From Delphinus delphis (Eukaryota; Chordata; Mammalia; Artiodactyla; Delphinidae), in the NCBI RefSeq assembly GCF_949987515.2, contig NC_082689.1, positions 106,120,957-106,184,956 of the forward strand: a DNA stretch of 64,000 nt. Direction: 5' to 3'. Made by a program: the position numbers and the translations under genes. Positions 12,368 through 23,922 of the stretch are shown here, in pieces (positions within the stretch are counted from its first letter, which is position 1; each line of letters opens with the position of its first letter). Below the pieces are notes generated by a model. That model worked only from the letters and a program-made list of their open reading frames with translations. It was not told the origin of the DNA and did no database searches.

Positions 12368-12580
12368 CAATTGACCCTTGGACAACGTGGGGTTAGGTTT
12401 GCTGATGCTCTGCAGAGTGGAAAATCCACATATAGTAAGTTGGACCTCTGTATCTGCGGCTCTGCGTCCTCAAATTCAAGCAGCCATGGATCCTGTAGTC
12501 TGTAATGCACACTTACATTTTTTAAATCCTCTTATAAGTGGACCAACAGAGTTCAAACTTTTTTGTTCAAGTGTCAACCA
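12368..12580. mobile_element. Tigger-type miniature DNA transposon with TA target site
   Basis: The left end caattgacccttggacaac and right end ttgttcaagtgtcaacca are imperfect inverted repeats resembling the ends of pogo/Tigger elements. TA dinucleotides at 12,366-12,367 and 12,581-12,582 fit the expected TA duplication. The inner part (tctgtatctgcggctctgcg) fits Tigger end sequence. At 213 bp it is an internally deleted copy without transposase. Confidence 0.72.
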
Positions 12581-12582
12581 TA

Positions 12583-13203
12583 TATAGTTGATGTACCTTT
12601 TAATAAGATCATTCAAAGAACTGAAACAGATTTCTTAGATCAGCTCCATTTAACCTACAGTCCCAAAGCCTTCCTTTTTAGGACTGGCAAAGATGTTAGG
12701 CAGGCTTGGATAACCTCCCTCTGGATGCAGCAGTGATTGTTCCTAGACATCTGGACAGTGGCCATCTTCTCTCAGACTGAAGAATCCAGGGGCAAGAAGT
12801 GCTGTATGTTTTGAAGCAGACCAAAACTTTAGAGAGCTCTGATTATTAGAAAGAATATAGTTGTTCCACACTGTATGTCTCCTTAAAAATTCCACCCATG
12901 GATTTTGGCCCTGGAGAAACAAGAGAGGTCTGTCCTCCTTAAGCTTTTTCTTTTTTGGTTAAAATTATTTTAGCTCTGTTACTTCTCTATGTCTTAACTT
13001 CTGGGTACCTTAAATATGTTTAGTCTTCTAAATAAATAAGAATTATGGTTCTAGTTAGATTCTTTTAAGGTCACTAAAATGAGAGGCATCTAAGCAAAAG
13101 CTTGTATCTGAAACAAAGAGTCAGGATTGAGGGATTATGAGCTCCATACACATCTCCAGATTTCCTTTGCAGCCAGTTGATAATAAAGTGTTGACCTTTA
13201 ATT
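12583..13203. other. intergenic, no feature seen
   Basis: Unique sequence with no recognisable gene or repeat. Confidence 0.5.
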
Positions 13204-13220
13204 TAACTCACTATTTTTAT

Positions 13221-13529
13221 TTTTATTTTTTTTTTTTAATTAATTAATTAATTAATTTTTTTTTTTTGGCTGTGTTGGGTCTTCGTTTCTGTGCGAGGGC
13301 TTTCTCTAGTTGTGGCAAGTGGGGGCCACTCTTCATCGCGGTGCGCGGGCCTCTCACTGTCGCGGCCTCTCTTGCTGCGGAGCACAGGCTCCAGACGCGC
13401 AGGCTCAGTAGCTGTGGCTCACAGGCCTAGTTGCTGAGCAGCATGTGGGATCTTCCCGGACTGGGGCTCGAACCCGTGTCCGCTGCATTGGCAGGCAGAC
13501 TCTCAACCACCGCGCCACCAGGGAAGCCC
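13221..13529 (-). mobile_element. CHR-type SINE, longer (CHR-1-like) form
   Basis: Reverse complement of the longer CHR SINE. The A-rich tail appears as poly-T plus five TTAA units, followed by ggctgtgttgggtcttcg, then the tRNA-related head ending gcgccaccagggaagccct. A perfect 17-bp target-site duplication (taactcactatttttat) lies at 13,204-13,220 and 13,530-13,546. Confidence 0.95.
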
Positions 13530-13546
13530 TAACTCACTATTTTTAT

Positions 13547-14399
13547 ACTCTGTCTTATTTTAAAGCACCCTGTTCTTTTAATCTATGAGTAAGATATATT
13601 TCTTTTAGAAGAATTTGAGAATGTTGAAATGTAAAAAAGTACTGCATTAATAAAGAACACATAAATATTTCAGAGTATAGCTTTTGAGTTCTATCTCTAT
13701 TTCCTGTTTTGTTTTACAAAACTAGGTCACAGGAAACATGTTTCCAAACCCCTTTTGAAAGGATGCATGGTTTTGACCTGTGACACATTTTCAGGACTGT
13801 CATGCAGCTTGCCTTTATTGGGATTACTTACTCAACTTTCAAGATTCAAGTGGGATACTGTGTAGGTCAGGATGGGGAAGGACAATATTGAAGAGTTTGG
13901 TAAATAAATGTTGATTACCTTATCCTCCTGACTCACAATAGAGTTTTATAATCTTTCAACATATTCCTTTTTTCTCTCTACTCTCTGTCTCTTTCTTTCT
14001 CATTTATATATTAAATAGTTCAATCATTGAATTCATCTTTCATGGATCGTATAGTCATTTGTTTAAAAAGTTTTTCTTTTAAGGGAACTTTAAAAGCTTT
14101 TAAAATTTTAATAGAAGTTCAAGTGAAAAGTTTTTTAGGACTCTAGGCTGCTTTCGTTGTGTTAAATCTGGCTCAAATCCATTCTTTTCAAAATAGGTTG
14201 AGATTCTGACTGTTTTCTAGATGTAGAAAAATAAATGATACAGTAAAATTCTCATAATTTTGATGATGGCTTATTTTTACTTTAGTAGGCTTTTCCCCAA
14301 GGATCAATCATTCTGAGGTGAAAGGAACAGTGGCTGACTAAGGAGAGAAAGAATAAACAAAATAAATGAGTATATTATACAACATAGCAGAAGACATAA
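13547..14399. other. intergenic, no feature seen
   Basis: AT-rich unique DNA. No gene or repeat recognised. Confidence 0.5.
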
Positions 14400-15110
14400 G
14401 TGCTAAGGAGAGAAATGGCAAAACTATCAGAAGATAAGGAGTGCTGGAGGTGAGGTAGTTTGCACTTTTATAAAGGTTGGTTGGGAAAAGTATCTTTAAG
14501 AAGGTGATGTTTCATCAAAGCCTTGGAAATTGAGGAGCTAGTTTTGTGGACACCGGGGGAAGAACATTCTAGACAGAGGAAAGCATAACTACAAAAACCC
14601 TGATGCATTAGCAAGCTTGGCCTACCCACCCTAGAACCAGCAGAGAGGTAAGTACGGCTGAAGTGGAATAAGCCAGAGGCAGAGTAGCAGGAGAGGTATT
14701 CAGAGATATTCCAGGACACCAGATACTGCAAGACCTGGGAGGCCATTGTTAAGGAATTTGGTTTTACTCTGAGTGACACGGGAACCCATTTCCGCATTTG
14801 GAACAGAAGAGTGACACTATGCAACTTCTGTTTTAAAAGCCTGACTGCTGTGTTAAAGCAAAACAAGGGTAGGAAAACTGACTCCAGTTAAGATTTTGTA
14901 GCGTTTCAGATGAGAGCTGATAGTGGCTTAGAGCAAGTAAGTAGCAACGGATATTGCACAAAGTGGTGGGAATCTGAATATATTTTAAAGATAGAATCAC
15001 CAGGATATCTGATGGATTGGATGTGGAGTTGAAGGAAAAGGAGGTGTGTGGATTGAGACGAGAAGAGAAGCAAGGACGGAGCCTCTTTGAGCTCAGCTAT
15101 TTTCTTCTGA
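14400..15110 (-). mobile_element. L2 LINE fragment, antisense
   Basis: Phrases on the + strand match the antisense of the L2 3' region: agaacattctagacagagg, ggaatttggttttactctg, aacagaagagtgacactat, agcctgactgctgtgtt, gatggattggatgtgg. The copy is ancient and diverged. The open frames it contains are shadows. Confidence 0.62.
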
Positions 15111-15199
15111 TGCATGTGTAAACCTTGATCCTTTGTTAACTGAGGGATCACGGTTTAAAACCTAACACAAAGCACAACAATCACAGAATATCAAAAATA

Positions 15200-15275
15200 G
15201 AGTGGGACCTAGAGATTACTGTGCCCCTTTATTTTACAGATCTGGGAACTAAAGCTCAGAGAGGCCAACATCATT
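15200..15275 (-). mobile_element. MIR core remnant, antisense
   Basis: cctttattttacagatctgg followed by gaactaaagctcagagagg resembles the antisense MIR core. Short and weak. Confidence 0.4.
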
Positions 15276-15329
15276 CCCTTGAGTCCTTTATGCTCCTTTC
15301 ATTCCATTTTAATAAATGTCAACTAGCAC

Positions 15330-15830
15330 CAGGTAGAGCATACACAGTGACATACACAACCCCTAAGTATCCAGCTAGGTGACGTCCACATGTGCACACT
15401 CGTGTAATCCACACCCAGATCAAGAATTTCGACAACATCTCAGAAGTACCCCCATCCTGCATCCTAGGGACTATATGCCCCCTGAAATAATAGCCACTCT
15501 TTCCAGTCCTCTAAAACCATCGATTTTGCCTCTTTTTAAACTCAAAAAAAAACAAAACCACTTGGTATATCTTTTCATTCAGCATTATTTTCATGAGATT
15601 CATGTGTGTTGTAAAGTGTGACTGTAGTCCACTTATTTTCGTTGTAATAGGCTACTCCATAAATATAAAATGTATTAATTCAGTTTACTGTTAACAGACT
15701 TTTGAGCTGTCCTCCCTCTTTTATTTTCTTGGCTACTATGATTAGTGCTACTATAAATTTTTTGCACATGTTTGGTGAACTATTTTCTTCCTTACCTGGA
15801 GTTATATGGCATTATCAATTATAGCTTCAT
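15330..15830 (-). mobile_element. old L1 3'-end fragment, antisense
   Basis: On the + strand the order cacccagatcaagaatttcg, cattcagcattattttcatg, agattcatgtgtgttgta, ggctactatgattagtgcta follows the antisense of an old mammalian L1 3' region. Divergence is high. Confidence 0.5.
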
Positions 15831-16022
15831 CTCTCTTGCAATAGCACAGTGACTTTGCAAATATATTATTATTTGATGATTGGCTTTAGCATGTGGTCCC
15901 CCAGAAAATGTGTCATCAGCTACATTTTATGGAAACTAAACTTTGTTTCCCTCTCAAAGATGTGATTTCTGCCAACTCTCTTATTCTTACAGATTCTCAA
16001 AAAGGAAGCAGAATGCTATTCA

Positions 16023-16502
16023 TTTAAAAAAAAATTTATTTGAGTATAATTGATTTACAATGTTGTGTTAGTTTCTGCTGAACAGCAAAGTGAATCAGTT
16101 ATACATACACCTATATCCACTCTTTTTTAGATTCTTTTCCCATATAGGTTATTACAGAGTACTGAGTAGAGTTCCCTGTGCTATATAGTAGGTCCTTATT
16201 AGTTATCTCTTTTATATATAGTAGTGTGTATATGTCAATCCCAATCTCCCAATTTATCCCTCCCCCTGTCCCCTTATGGTTCCCCTGGTAACCATAAGTT
16301 CATTCTCTAAGTCTGTGAGGTTTGTTTCTGTTTTGTAAATAAGTTCATTTTTATGATTTTTTTTAGATTCCACATATAAGTGATAACCTATGATATTTCA
16401 CTTTCTCTGTCTGACTTAGCTTCACTCAGAATGACAATCTCTAGATCCATCCATGTTGCTGCAAATGGCATTATTTTGTTCTTTTTATGGCTAAGTAATA
16501 GT
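16023..16502 (-). mobile_element. 5'-truncated L1 3' end, antisense
   Basis: Same artiodactyl-type L1 tail as at 5.8 kb (gtataattgatttacaatg, ctgtgctatatagtaggtcc, attccacatataagtg, catccatgttgctgcaaatg), ending where the sense element would begin near the last codons of ORF2. No clear target-site duplication seen. Confidence 0.85.
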
Positions 16503-16714
16503 CTTACATAAAGATAATTGGCAACTGAAGAGCACTAAGAAAGATATGAGTCCTGTAATGAGTGGTTCAGCTACTCAGGCTTGGCTATAAATTAAAGAAC
16601 ATGGAGGAGTGAATATTATTATTCCAAAGGGAGAAGTTGGTTAGAAAGAACAGGAATAATATGATAATAAAAATCACATGATAATAATAATAATGCAAGC
16701 TATAATTTATTGAG

Positions 16715-16930
16715 GGAGGTAGTGCAGCATAATGATTAATAGAATGGGATCTGGACCCAAATTCCTTGGTTAGAATCTAACTCTGCCACTTTCTAACTAT
16801 ATGATCTTGTTCTATCATCAGTTTTATCATCTGTCAGGTATGAGGAATAGCTGTACCTATTTTAGAAGGTGTTGATTGAATGAGGTAATGTGTAAAGGAC
16901 TGAGAACTATGAAATGCAGTAAGATTTATA
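16715..16930 (+). mobile_element. MIR SINE
   Basis: Well preserved MIR: gtagtgcagcataatgatta, aatctaactctgccactttc, taactatatgatcttg, atcatctgtcaggtatgagg, gattgaatgaggtaatgtg in the expected order. Confidence 0.78.
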
Positions 16931-18559
16931 CCCACTTGGAGTTAATATTAATATTATTTTTGAACATGTATATACATTATTTCTAATTTTTACAACCTCT
17001 CAAGATAGCTACACTTATCCCTGAACCTATATAAAGTATCTTTTTCTCTGATCTCATAATTTTCTACTCTTTTGTGCTTAATGTGATTTCTTTTTTGTAC
17101 CATATGTCACTAACTTGCCTTTTGCCTCTCTTTCTGGACATTTCCATCTGTCTTCTCTCAGTGCACCACGGGCAAATGTAGGCAAAATGTTATTATAGAC
17201 CATTTTACAGATTCCGTTGTGAAGGCCCACGTAAGTGAAATTACTTACCTGTATCTTTATAGTCTAGCGAGTAACCAAACTGGTGTCTTCTTTTCTGCAA
17301 GCCTAGTGGTGTTTTGCTATTTCTTGCTGCCCCTTGTGGCTTAATGGAAAAATTAAATCTTTAGAGGGTGTGACTATGATGAGCTAGTTTTAATACTCTG
17401 AGTTAGTTGGGTACTGATGTTCTGGATCCTCATTCCTGGACCACAACAGTGACAAGGCTTGCCAAAACTGTCAGACCAAATTTTGATCTCTCATTTTTGT
17501 TATCTTGAAAAGTCATAACTGGTAAAAAAAAAAAAAAGAAAAAAAAAAAAGGACAAAAACAAAGGGATGCATATAATGGCATGAATATTTCTATCTTTTC
17601 TGTGCAGGAATTTTAAGCTCATTTTAGTTATAATTTTAAAGTAGTTAATAGTAAATTAACAAGGTTTAATTCTGGTACAAAGTGAGATGCCAGTGTGTCT
17701 CTGACTAGACACAACTAAAAACCTGGACAGAATGATTCAAGAAATTATCTGAGGATTCTGAAAAGCCAATAAAAGCAGAAAGATTGGGGTAGAAAATGAG
17801 ATATTTGAACTACTGCTGAACTAGCAGTAAGTTCCCTTACTATTCTTTGGCTTTTTCTAGCCCATATTCAAAGACAGCATGGTACTTAGAGTGTGCACCA
17901 AAGGTGGACAGAAAGAACATCAAAAAAAAAAATCTGTGTTTGTGGTACAAGTAATAGGACAGGGAGCATTTATAATAGGATACAGGGGTAGGTATAATAA
18001 GAGAAAGCCCACTATTTGGGGGGTTGTTATTCTTTCTTAACCTTGTTCCCAGGCAATCTCACAGTAGCACAGAGCAGCAGCAAATGGAAAGATATCTAAA
18101 ATTCCAAGAGCATCTGTGTTCTCAAAAGTTTGGGAGAATACCATTTTTTTCTTTTTCTCCTAACTTCTCTCTTGGCCCTAGAGAAGGACATAGTCTGAGA
18201 AAGTTCGTGACAAAACAGGGAGATTAAATCCTTGTTGTGTTGTCAGAAAATCAGATGGAGGGTGCCCTGGTGCAAGAACTTTTGAGGGAGATCATAACGG
18301 AGTGAAATCTTAAGAAAATGATCCCATATAATTGTGTATGAGCTTTTGAGATCATCGCAAATCTGTGCATGCATCGTTCTCTAGAGCATACAAATACCTT
18401 GAGAAGTGAACTAAAGCACCAACCACCTTTTAGGTCTCAGACAGGCCACTGAATGGTGCACAGGAGAAGAACTGAAGAGAACTGCAAAGGCTTTGAAAAC
18501 TGATTTGGCATTGAAATCAGCCCTCGGTGTATAGGAACTTGGATGCTGAACATAGCGTG
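16931..18559. other. intergenic; poly-A tract and possible start of old L1
   Basis: Mostly unique. A poly-A run is near 17,523-17,552. The part from about 17,690 may be the poorly conserved 5' UTR of the old L1 that follows, but I could not confirm it. Confidence 0.4.
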
Positions 18560-21335
18560 GAAAATTGCCTGATAAAACATAAAGATCAACACTGTCAATA
18601 GCTCTTTGAGACTCATAACATAGTATCCAAAATGCACAGATATAGTGTCCATAACATCTCAGCATATGATGGATCAGGAAATCTTGACATCTTGCCAGGG
18701 GAAAGAAATCAATTGATGTCAACTCTGAGATGACACAGATGTTGGAATTACCAGATAAAGATTTTGAAGTAGGTATTTTTAACATGAGTCAAGGTAAGGC
18801 TGAATACTTTTGAAACAACTGAAAAGATAGAAAGTCTCAGAAGAAAAGACAGAAAAATACAAAAAGAGACAAAATGGAAAATTTACTGATAAAAAGCATA
18901 ATAACATAATAAAACATAGTAAAACTTTAAAAAATCACTGGATGGGCTCAATAGCAGGTGGAGATAACAGAGTAAATAATTTATAAATTTGAAAAATACA
19001 TCGATAGAAATTATCTAATATGAAAAACAAAGGGGAAAAAATGAAAAAAATTAACAGAGACTCAGGGACTTGTGAGATAAAACCAAAATTTCATGTCAGC
19101 AGAAAGCATGATGCAGGAAAAAATAAATTTAAAAAAAGAATAATGGTTGGAAAAACTGGCAAACTATTTATATTAAAAGATGCAACAATTGCAGTTAACC
19201 CCAAACAGGATAATTCAAAATTTTCTGTGCTCTGATATATTGTAATAAAATGGCTGAAAAGTTTTTTAAAAGATAAATAACATATTAAAATCAGCTAGAG
19301 AAAAATCAAAGCATAAATTACAGAGGAATAATAATTCAAATGACTGTCAATGTCTTTTTTAAAAAGCCAGGGATGGCAGAAAACAGTAAAACAATATTCT
19401 AAAGTAGTGAAAGTAAAAAACTATGAACTCAGAAACTATATCCATGAAAAATATCCTTAAGGAATAAAGGTGTAATAAAGAAATTTGTAGATGAAGGAAA
19501 AAGAAAAACATAACATTTGTCAGCAGCAGACCTGCTCTAAAAGAAATGCTAAGAGAAGTCTTTCACATAAAAGGGAAATTATACCAGAGGGAAACTTGGA
19601 AACTCCAGAACAACAGAAATGTTAAATAATGGTTAAATGTTAAATAAGTGGTTAAGTACAAACAGACTAGGATTCTCCTCTTAAGTTCTTTAAAATATGT
19701 ATGGCAGTTGAAAGCAGAAATTATAATATGGACTGATGAAATTTTTAGTCTATGTAGGCATAGTACAAATGACAACCACAACATAAAGTGAGGAGGATAC
19801 AAAAACCTCTGTGCTGTAAAGTTTCTACTTTTCACCTACATTTCACTTGAAGTGATAAATATTAATTCTAAGTAGATTGTGAAACATTAAGTATGTATAT
19901 TTTACTCTCAAGAGCAACAACTAAAACATTATACAAAGAGATAAAGGGAAAAACATAATAGTTAAATTAGAAAGGAATACTAAATAATATTAAAATATTA
20001 CAAAATAAGACATAAATGCAAATGAGAGGAACAAAGCACACAGGAAACAGAGAAAAAATAAACACTGACATTATAGACTTAAATCTAAATATATCAACTA
20101 TTGTGTTAAATATAAATGGTCTAAACATCAGATAAAATGTCAGAATGGATTATAAAAGAAGGATGGAACCATACCGTGTCTCCAAGAAGCTCAAATACAT
20201 ATAATAATAAAAGTGAAAGGATGGAAAATGATATACCATGAAAACACTAATTGAAGGAAAATTGAAGTGATGAGAGACAATTCTCCCTGGGTATCCTGCA
20301 TTCCTGCACCTCTCGCAAACTGGGCACTAACTGACATTGTTCCAAGCTATCTTTTCAGTAATTTTTCTATAGTGAATTGTCGTGGAAGATAGACACAGTA
20401 TCTTATTCTGGACCAAAATGCAGGCATATTACAGTCCACTTTAAAAGATGTGAGTGCCCTAAACTAAGACTTCCTCCCTGTCATACAGCTTAGTCCTTAT
20501 GGTCCCCTTCATATTTCCCTGTGGAAATGGGGGCTAGGGAAACTGATGGAAAACTGCTAATAGTCTGGATACTGCTACTTCTGAGAGACATAATTTGTCT
20601 TTTGTCTCCAACCCAATATTTTTGTGTCTTCCATGGAACTGTGGTAAACTAACTATTAGTTTACAAGGAGAATAAAGTCTCAGATTCTCACAGATCTTGA
20701 AACGGAGTGGCCAGATTAGTATTAAACAAAGTATACTTCAGAACAAGGACAATTAGGGATAAAGCAATATATTATATAATAACAAAAGTGCCAATTCACC
20801 AAGAGGATATACCAATCTTAAATGGCTAGACACCAAATAACACAGCCTCAAAATGTATGAACAAAAACTGATAAAACTAACAGGGAAAAAGGACAGATTT
20901 ACAAGTATAGTTGGAGACATCAATATTCTTCTCCCACCAATAGATAGGATACATAGATAAAATATTAGGAAGGATATATAAGAACTAAGACACACTATCA
21001 ACCAAATGGAATCTAAATGGCATGTCATGCATAGAACACTTCTTATGACAATATCAAGTCACAGATTATTTTTAAGTGTACATGGAATCTTCACAAAGTG
21101 AGACTGTATCCTGGGTTATAAAACAAACCTTACTATCATATTTCAAGTGTATTGCCTGATTATAATAAAATTAAGCTAGAAATTAATAGCAGAAAGAAAT
21201 ATGGAAAATCTCCAAATATTGGGGAAATGAAACAACACGTTTTTGAACAATCCATCAGTCAAAGAGGAAGAGTTGGGAAAAGGATGAGACTGGAACTACA
21301 TAACCAAAATGATAATCAATTTTGTTGTATATAAA
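18560..21335 (+). mobile_element. old L1 (L1M-type), 5' UTR/ORF1 through endonuclease region
   Basis: Sense-strand old L1. From 18,560 it matches the ORF1-side leader of old L1 (tatccaaaatgcacagata, gacacagatgttggaattac). ORF1-like sequence continues with cactggatgggctcaatag and gcagcagacctgctctaaaa. The inter-ORF and endonuclease part begins near 20,070 (atatcaactattgtgttaa, aaatggtctaaacatcag) and runs to about 21,335 (agaaattaatagcagaaag). It is interrupted by about 0.42 kb of unrelated sequence at 20,277-20,700. No long frame survives. The RT and 3' end are missing. Confidence 0.72.
20277..20700. mobile_element. unidentified insertion inside the old L1 (possible solo LTR)
   Basis: L1 sequence stops at about gaaaattgaagtg (20,275) and resumes at ggagtggccagattag (20,704 onward). 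Between them lie about 425 bp of foreign sequence. The block starts near tgagagacaattctccc and has an AATAAA-like signal about 20 bp before a tctcaca end, which would suit an LTR, but no family was recognised. Confidence 0.4.
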
Positions 21336-21714
21336 TTTTAAAATGTATAATGGAAAGTTTTAACAAATACAAAAGTAAGTTACTGTAGACAAAGAGACAA
21401 AAATATATATTATTGACAAATTTATTTTTAGCTACTAGACATATCGTCTCGTATGAAATTTTGAGTCTTTTTAGAGCACAGTATAAAGATAACACCCTAC
21501 TGGAGATTTGCCAAAGGAGCAGTTCCTCCAGTGCTATAATGCAGCTTCAGCTGATTGTAAGACAGCCCAAAGGCCTAAGGTAAATTGGAAATGGCAATGT
21601 TAATCATAAAAATATTGGTACGCTGAATGCACTTGTGAAAGCACCAGTAATTCTCACTGCAAATAACTTGTTTATGTATAAAATAAGAATGGGAGCCCTG
21701 CAGAAAACAGAATA
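21336..21714. other. intergenic, no feature seen
   Basis: AT-rich sequence downstream of the old L1. Nothing recognised. Confidence 0.5.
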
Positions 21715-21905
21715 CACTACTTACTAGCTTATGATCCTGAACAATTACATAAAATCCCTGAGCTTCTTAGCTTCTTCATTTTGAAAACAGGGCTAATAGT
21801 AGTAACTATTTCACTGTGCTATAAGAAAGAGAAAATTAAATCCATGTAAAGAGCTTAGAACAGTGCATGAAACAGGGTAAGAACTCAATACATGCCAGCT
21901 CTTAT
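21715..21905 (+). mobile_element. MIR SINE
   Basis: ctagcttatgatcctgaac, cagggctaatagtagtaac and taaagagcttagaacagtgc follow the MIR order in sense orientation. Confidence 0.65.
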
Positions 21906-21920
21906 GGTACCTGAGTAATG

Positions 21921-22586
21921 GCCTGTCAAATAGGTCCACATCCTAACCCTAGTACCTGTGAATATGCTGCTAACTACATGGCAGAAAAGATATTGCAGAT
22001 GTGCTTACATTAAGGATCTTGAGATTTTCCTGAATTACCCAAATGGGCCCAATGGAGTGACAAGGGTCCTTCCATATAAGTGAAAGTCGGAGTTTTGAAG
22101 ATGCTATGGTGTTCATCTTGAGGATGAAAAAAGGGGCAAGAAGAAAGGAATGCAGGGGGCCTCTAAAAGCCAGAAAAAAGTAAGGAAATGGAATTTCCCT
22201 GGAGGTTCCAGAAGGAGCACAGCCTTGTTGACACCTCATTTTTAGCCCAGTAAGATCCATTTCAGACCTCTGAATGTCAAAGTTGTACAATAATACATTT
22301 TTGTTTTTTTGTTTTTTAGGTTTTTTTTAGTGGTATGCAGGCTCTCACTGTTGTGGCCTCTCCCGTTGCAGAGCACAGGCTCTGGACGCACAGGCTCAGC
22401 GGCCATGGCTCATGGGCCTAGCCACTCCACAGCATGTGGGATCTTCCCGGACCGGGACACGAACCCGTGTCCCCTGCATCGGCAGGCGGACTCTCAACCA
22501 CTGCGCCACCAGGGTAGCCCTACATTTGTGTTTTTTTAAGCCACTGTTTGTGGTAATTTGTTACAGTATCAGTAGGAAACCCGTAA
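21921..22586 (+). mobile_element. MLT1-type LTR (MaLR), split by a SINE
   Basis: Sense-oriented ancient LTR: gtacctgtgaatatgctgct, acattaaggatcttgagat, aaatgggcccaatggagtg, acaagggtccttccatata, atgcagggggcctctaaaag, gtttgtggtaatttgttaca are in the expected order for an MLT1 LTR. A CHR SINE at 22,304-22,520 interrupts it near the 3' end. No internal retroviral genes were seen, so it is a solo LTR. Confidence 0.85.
22304..22520 (-). mobile_element. CHR-type SINE nested in MLT1 LTR
   Basis: Short cetacean form in reverse (poly-T with G interruptions, then gtggcctctcccgttgcag, ending gcgccaccagggtagccc). The 10-bp repeat tacattt(t/g)tg at 22,294-22,303 and 22,521-22,530 is the target-site duplication, made from LTR sequence. 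Confidence 0.93.
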
Positions 22587-22729
22587 AATCATTTAAAGTA
22601 ACTAAGTTCTTTCTAGTTTTAATTTATAAAACCACAGTGTTATCACTTTGCAAGTACTCTTTCAAATTCTTGATCATTTTTCTTAGAGGAAGGAGACATT
22701 TCGAGATTATCTATAAATGCATTCTGTGT

Positions 22730-22920
22730 GGTGGGTAGAAACTCAGACTTGGAGATTGCCAAATCTGGATTCATATTCTGACTCCATTATTGACTAGTCC
22801 TGTGACTTGGACCTGTTACCTAACTTTGTTAAAAGATTGCCTGCCTACAGGGTTGTTGTGAAAAGTAATGAATTATCACAAATCATTTAGCACAGGATCT
22901 GACTAATAATTAGTGGTTAT
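22730..22920 (+). mobile_element. MIR SINE
   Basis: ggattcatattctgactcc, gtcctgtgacttggacctg, ttacctaactttgtta and agggttgttgtgaaaagtaa give a clear MIR. Confidence 0.72.
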
Positions 22921-23100
22921 ACGTCGGAATTATTAATATTAGTGGTTATGAACCCACATCTTTTGAAGACAAGCTCAAGCTACTCATGGACTTGACAATT
23001 TTTGAATATCTCTATTTTAGTTTAGTTTCCCTTTAGGAAACTTTGAGGAAGTAAGCAGATGTTTAGACTAGAAGGCTATGGATCCTAAATGTCTTTTAGT
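22921..23100. other. intergenic, no feature seen
   Basis: Short unique stretch. Confidence 0.4.
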
Positions 23101-23118
23101 AGAAATCATTGCTCTGGG

Positions 23119-23327
23119 GCTTCCCTGGTGGCGCAGTGGTTGAGAGTCCGCCTGCCCATGCAGGGGACGCGGGTTCGTGCCCCGGTCCGGGAAGATCCCA
23201 CATGCCGCGGAGCAGCTGGGCCCGTGAGCCATGGCCGCTGAGCCTGTGCGTCCGGAGCCTGTGCTCCGCAACGGGAGAGGCCACAGCAGTGAGAGGCCCC
23301 CGTACCGCAAAAAAAAAAAAAAAAAAA
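23119..23327 (+). mobile_element. CHR-type SINE, young-looking
   Basis: Close to the cetacean short consensus (gcttccctggtggcgcag ... gtaccgc plus pure poly-A). A perfect 18-bp target-site duplication, agaaatcattgctctggg, is at 23,101-23,118 and 23,328-23,345. The pure A-tail and intact duplication suggest a recent insertion. Confidence 0.97.
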
Positions 23328-23345
23328 AGAAATCATTGCTCTGGG

Positions 23346-23842
23346 TTCTCATTGAAAATTCACCTTTCCCTCTTCCAATCTCCTTTACCATGGGATAAAG
23401 CATTCTTTTCAAAGTATTCTTTTCAAACCTCAATTAAAAATCAGCTCCAGGTAAAGTTGTCTCCTTCACACTCGCGAAAACAAAGGTCTCCTGTTCCCTT
23501 CCCCTTCAAGTGTCTTCTTCTGAAGTAAAATGAGTCAAAAGTCAAATGACAACATAATAACCCCCCGGTATGGAATTGTGCGTCTCCAGACCCTTTTCCC
23601 TGAAGAGACAATGCAATGAATAGGGAGCAGGCCCAGTTGGACCAGGATTCACTGCTGTTTGCCACCTGGTGGACATTTATGCTCACTGCAAAGTAATTTC
23701 CGTTCCCTGTTTTTAAAAGCATCTCTGATCAGTAACCTTAGCTCCTTGGTTGTGTTTTCTGCTAATGAGTAGAGATCAACTGATTGAAGGACAGACATAA
23801 GTGTACAGCACTATACTTACTTTGAATGAAGAAAATGACCTA
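23346..23842. other. intergenic, no feature seen
   Basis: Unique sequence. Open frames on both strands show no domain. Confidence 0.5.
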
Positions 23843-23922
23843 TTGGGTTGGCCAAAGAGTTCATTCATGTTTTTCCATAAGATGTTACCAAAAATCCCGA
23901 AAGAACTTTTTGGCCAACCCAA
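23843..23922. mobile_element. 80-bp mariner-like miniature element (palindromic)
   Basis: The left end ttgggttggccaaagagttc and right end gaactttttggccaacccaa form inverted repeats that extend almost to the centre, so the element is nearly one hairpin. TA lies just left (23,841-23,842), and near the right edge (23,924-23,925). This matches the layout of internally deleted mariner elements such as human MADE1, but with different ends. Confidence 0.82.

Noticed and set aside
23119..23190. tRNA-like sequence in SINE heads
   Set aside because: A- and B-box traces come from the tRNA ancestor of the SINE. The cloverleaf is not kept, so no tRNA gene is called.
23068..23528. Several open frames of 60-139 codons with GPSRSAACGIFPD-type or AVVESPPADAGD-type peptides, repeated at 9.6, 22.4, 38.3, 38.8, 39.8, 50.4 and 56.2 kb
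   Set aside because: All are translations of the CHR SINE in its six frames. They are not a protein family.
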